A program made the position numbers and the translations under genes. Source: Yinghuangia sp045039925 (GTDB lineage Bacteria; Actinomycetota; Actinomycetes; Streptomycetales; Streptomycetaceae). From it: DNA of 64,000 bases. The stretch spans positions 4,402,001-4,466,000 of the forward strand of contig CP108400.1 of the NCBI GenBank assembly GCA_045039925.1, written 5' to 3'. How positions within the stretch are numbered: the stretch's first letter is position 1; the number at the start of each line of letters is the position of its first letter. The notes beneath the pieces were generated by a model. It made no database searches. It saw only the letters and a list, made by a program, of their open reading frames with translations, and was not told the DNA's origin. Of the stretch, positions 62,478-64,000 are shown one piece after another.

Positions 62478-64000
62478 TCAGGCGTTGTCGGCGGCGTGGA
62501 CGCGGGAGCCTTCGACGTACGTCAGCGCGGTACGCGCCTCGTGGATGTCCTCGGGCGCCCCGGCGAAGGGGTTGCGGTCGAGGACGGTGAGGTCGGCGAG
62601 CTTGCCGACCTCGATCGAGCCGGTCTCGTCGAAGTGGTTCACGTACGCCGAGCCCGCGGTGTACGCCGCGATGGCGGTGGCCAGGTCGAGGCGCTGCTCG
62701 GGCAGGAAGACCGGGCTGTCCGAGCCCGGGACGCGGCGGTTGACGGCCACGTGGATGCCGGCCATCGGGTCGGGGGTCGACACCGACCAGTCGCTGCCCG
62801 CCGCGAGGACCGCGCCCGCCTGCTGGAACGCGCGGAACGGATACTGCCACGCGCTGCGCTCCGCGCCGATGAACGGAATGCAGAGCTCGTCCATCTGCTT
62901 CTCGTGCGCGGCCCACAGCGGCTGCATGTTGACGGCGACGTCGAGTTCGCGGAAGCGCGGGATGTCGCCCGGCCCGACGATCTGCACGTGTGCGATGTGG
63001 TGCCGCAGGTCGTTGAAGCCGTTCGCCTGGCGGGCGGCGTCGACGGCGTCCAGCACCTCGGTGATCGCGCGGTCGCCGATCGCGTGGAAGTGCACCTGGA
63101 ACCCGTGCGCGTCGAGCAGCGTGACGTATTCGCGCAGCAGTTCGGGGTCGACCATCGACAGGCCCTTGTTGCCGGTCTGGCAGCCGCAGGCGTCGAGGTA
63201 CGACTCGCCGATCGCGGCGGTGAAGTTCTCGGGGATGCCGTCCTGCATCAGCTTGACGCTGCCCGCGTTGAAGCGGCCCACGGAGCCGCGCGCCCGGCGG
63301 TCCAGGAGGAAGTCCAGCTGCTCGGCGCCCTTTTCGCGGTCCCACCACAGTGCGCCGCGCACCCTGGCGGTGAGAAGCCCCGATTCGGCTGCTTCGGTGT
63401 AGACGTCGAACTGGTCGTTCCAGCCGCCGAATTCGCCGACGATGGCGTCCTGCCACGCGGTGATGCCGAGCGAGTGCAGGTACGCCTGCGCGTCGGCCAG
63501 GCCCTTGAGGTAGTCCTGGCGGGTCGGTTGCGGGGCGTACTGGCCGACCAGGCCCATGGCGCCCTCGTGGAGGATGCCGCTCGGGGTGCCGTCGGGCTCG
63601 CGTTCGATGCGGCCGTCGGCCGGGTCGGGCGAATGCTTGTCCAGGCCCGCGATCTCCAGCGCGCGGGTGTTGCACCATGCGCTGTGGCCGTCGCGTACGG
63701 GCAGGTAGACGGGACGGTCGGGGACGACCGCGTCGAGCATCTGACGGGTCGCCAGACCGCCGGGGAATGCCTCGAACGACCAGCCGCCGCCGAGGATCCA
63801 CTCGACCTCGGGGTGGGCGTCGGCGTACTCGGCCACCGAGGCGACGCTGTCCTCCTGCGTCTCGGCGTCCGAGAGGTCGCAGCGGCTCATCGTGAGGCCC
63901 GCGAACACCGGGTGCACGTGGGCGTCCTGGAAGCCCGGCACCAGCAGGCGGCCGGCCAGGTCGACGGTTTCGGTGCGGGGGCCGACGAGTTCGCGGACCT
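62478..64000 (-). CDS. YtcJ-type amidohydrolase (5' partial)
   Basis: A metal-dependent amidohydrolase cut by the right edge. Visible are VPGFQDAHVHPVFAG (HxH), later VHFHAIGDRAITEVLDAV, HIAHVQIVGPGDIPRF, and AGSDWSVSTPDPMAG, with the TIM-barrel metal-binding residues. Substrate unknown. The gene starts right of 64,000. Confidence 0.85.
   Translation of the reverse strand, partial: VRELVGPRTETVDLAGRLLVPGFQDAHVHPVFAGLTMSRCDLSDAETQEDSVASVAEYADAHPEVEWILGGGWSFEAFPGGLATRQMLDAVVPDRPVYLPVRDGHSAWCNTRALEIAGLDKHSPDPADGRIEREPDGTPSGILHEGAMGLVGQYAPQPTRQDYLKGLADAQAYLHSLGITAWQDAIVGEFGGWNDQFDVYTEAAESGLLTARVRGALWWDREKGAEQLDFLLDRRARGSVGRFNAGSVKLMQDGIPENFTAAIGESYLDACGCQTGNKGLSMVDPELLREYVTLLDAHGFQVHFHAIGDRAITEVLDAVDAARQANGFNDLRHHIAHVQIVGPGDIPRFRELDVAVNMQPLWAAHEKQMDELCIPFIGAERSAWQYPFRAFQQAGAVLAAGSDWSVSTPDPMAGIHVAVNRRVPGSDSPVFLPEQRLDLATAIAAYTAGSAYVNHFDETGSIEVGKLADLTVLDRNPFAGAPEDIHEARTALTYVEGSRVHAADNA

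Overview
The window is high-GC actinobacterial DNA. The right end (about 55.1-64 kb) is host chromosome with a gene order familiar from Streptomyces and close relatives: cyclopropane-fatty-acyl-phospholipid synthase-like methyltransferase, type II NADH dehydrogenase, Ppx/GppA phosphatase, DUF501 protein, FtsB/DivIC-like septum protein, enolase and a YtcJ-type amidohydrolase, all on the minus strand. Almost everything to the left (about 1-55.1 kb) is a temperate phage or phage-plasmid-like element integrated at the 3' end of a tRNA-Leu(UAA) gene at 55,124-55,205. Its tyrosine integrase starts about 100 bp from that tRNA.

Element layout, read from the integrase leftwards (most genes are on the minus strand): integrase (53.3-55.0 kb); an immunity region with two divergent HTH genes around duplicated 30-bp operators and a well-formed promoter (51.6-52.6 kb); recombination and replication genes (YqaJ exonuclease, RecT, RusA, a phage WhiB and a lambda-O-like initiator carrying six palindromic iterons inside its coding sequence, 44.0-51 kb); many small zinc-ribbon and membrane proteins (39.6-44 kb); a block resembling Streptomyces plasmid transfer/spread genes with a NERD protein (35-39.4 kb); an accessory block of small genes, many with their own operator and hairpin (17-34 kb), including two DNA methyltransferases, a ParB/DUF3560 reading frame and a three-member paralogous family; a cargo pair (HEPN-like protein plus Fe(II)/2-oxoglutarate dioxygenase, 13.1-14.7 kb); a tRNA-Gly; and the packaging/head-assembly module (ParB-like/antirestriction methyltransferase, TerS, TerL, portal, giant MuF/protease fusion, 1-12.7 kb). 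No major capsid or tail genes are in the window. They are either left of position 1 or lost.

The most striking feature is how much regulatory or replicative DNA structure is repeated. Four palindrome families recur: ATAGTG-N6-CACTAT operators (six good copies plus degenerate ones, several inside an approximately 80-bp duplicated cassette) at 19-27.9 kb; CCCAAAT-N16-ATTTGGG sites in front of three genes; clusters of GTCCGGAC at four places; and GTTCGGGCC-N5-GGCCCGAAC iterons inside the replication gene, read in two different reading frames. Three small HTH genes lie on the plus strand against the main direction of transcription, each next to a palindrome, which suggests separate local regulators.

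All calls come from reading the sequence. Family names are from recognised motifs and remembered family features; no database search was run.
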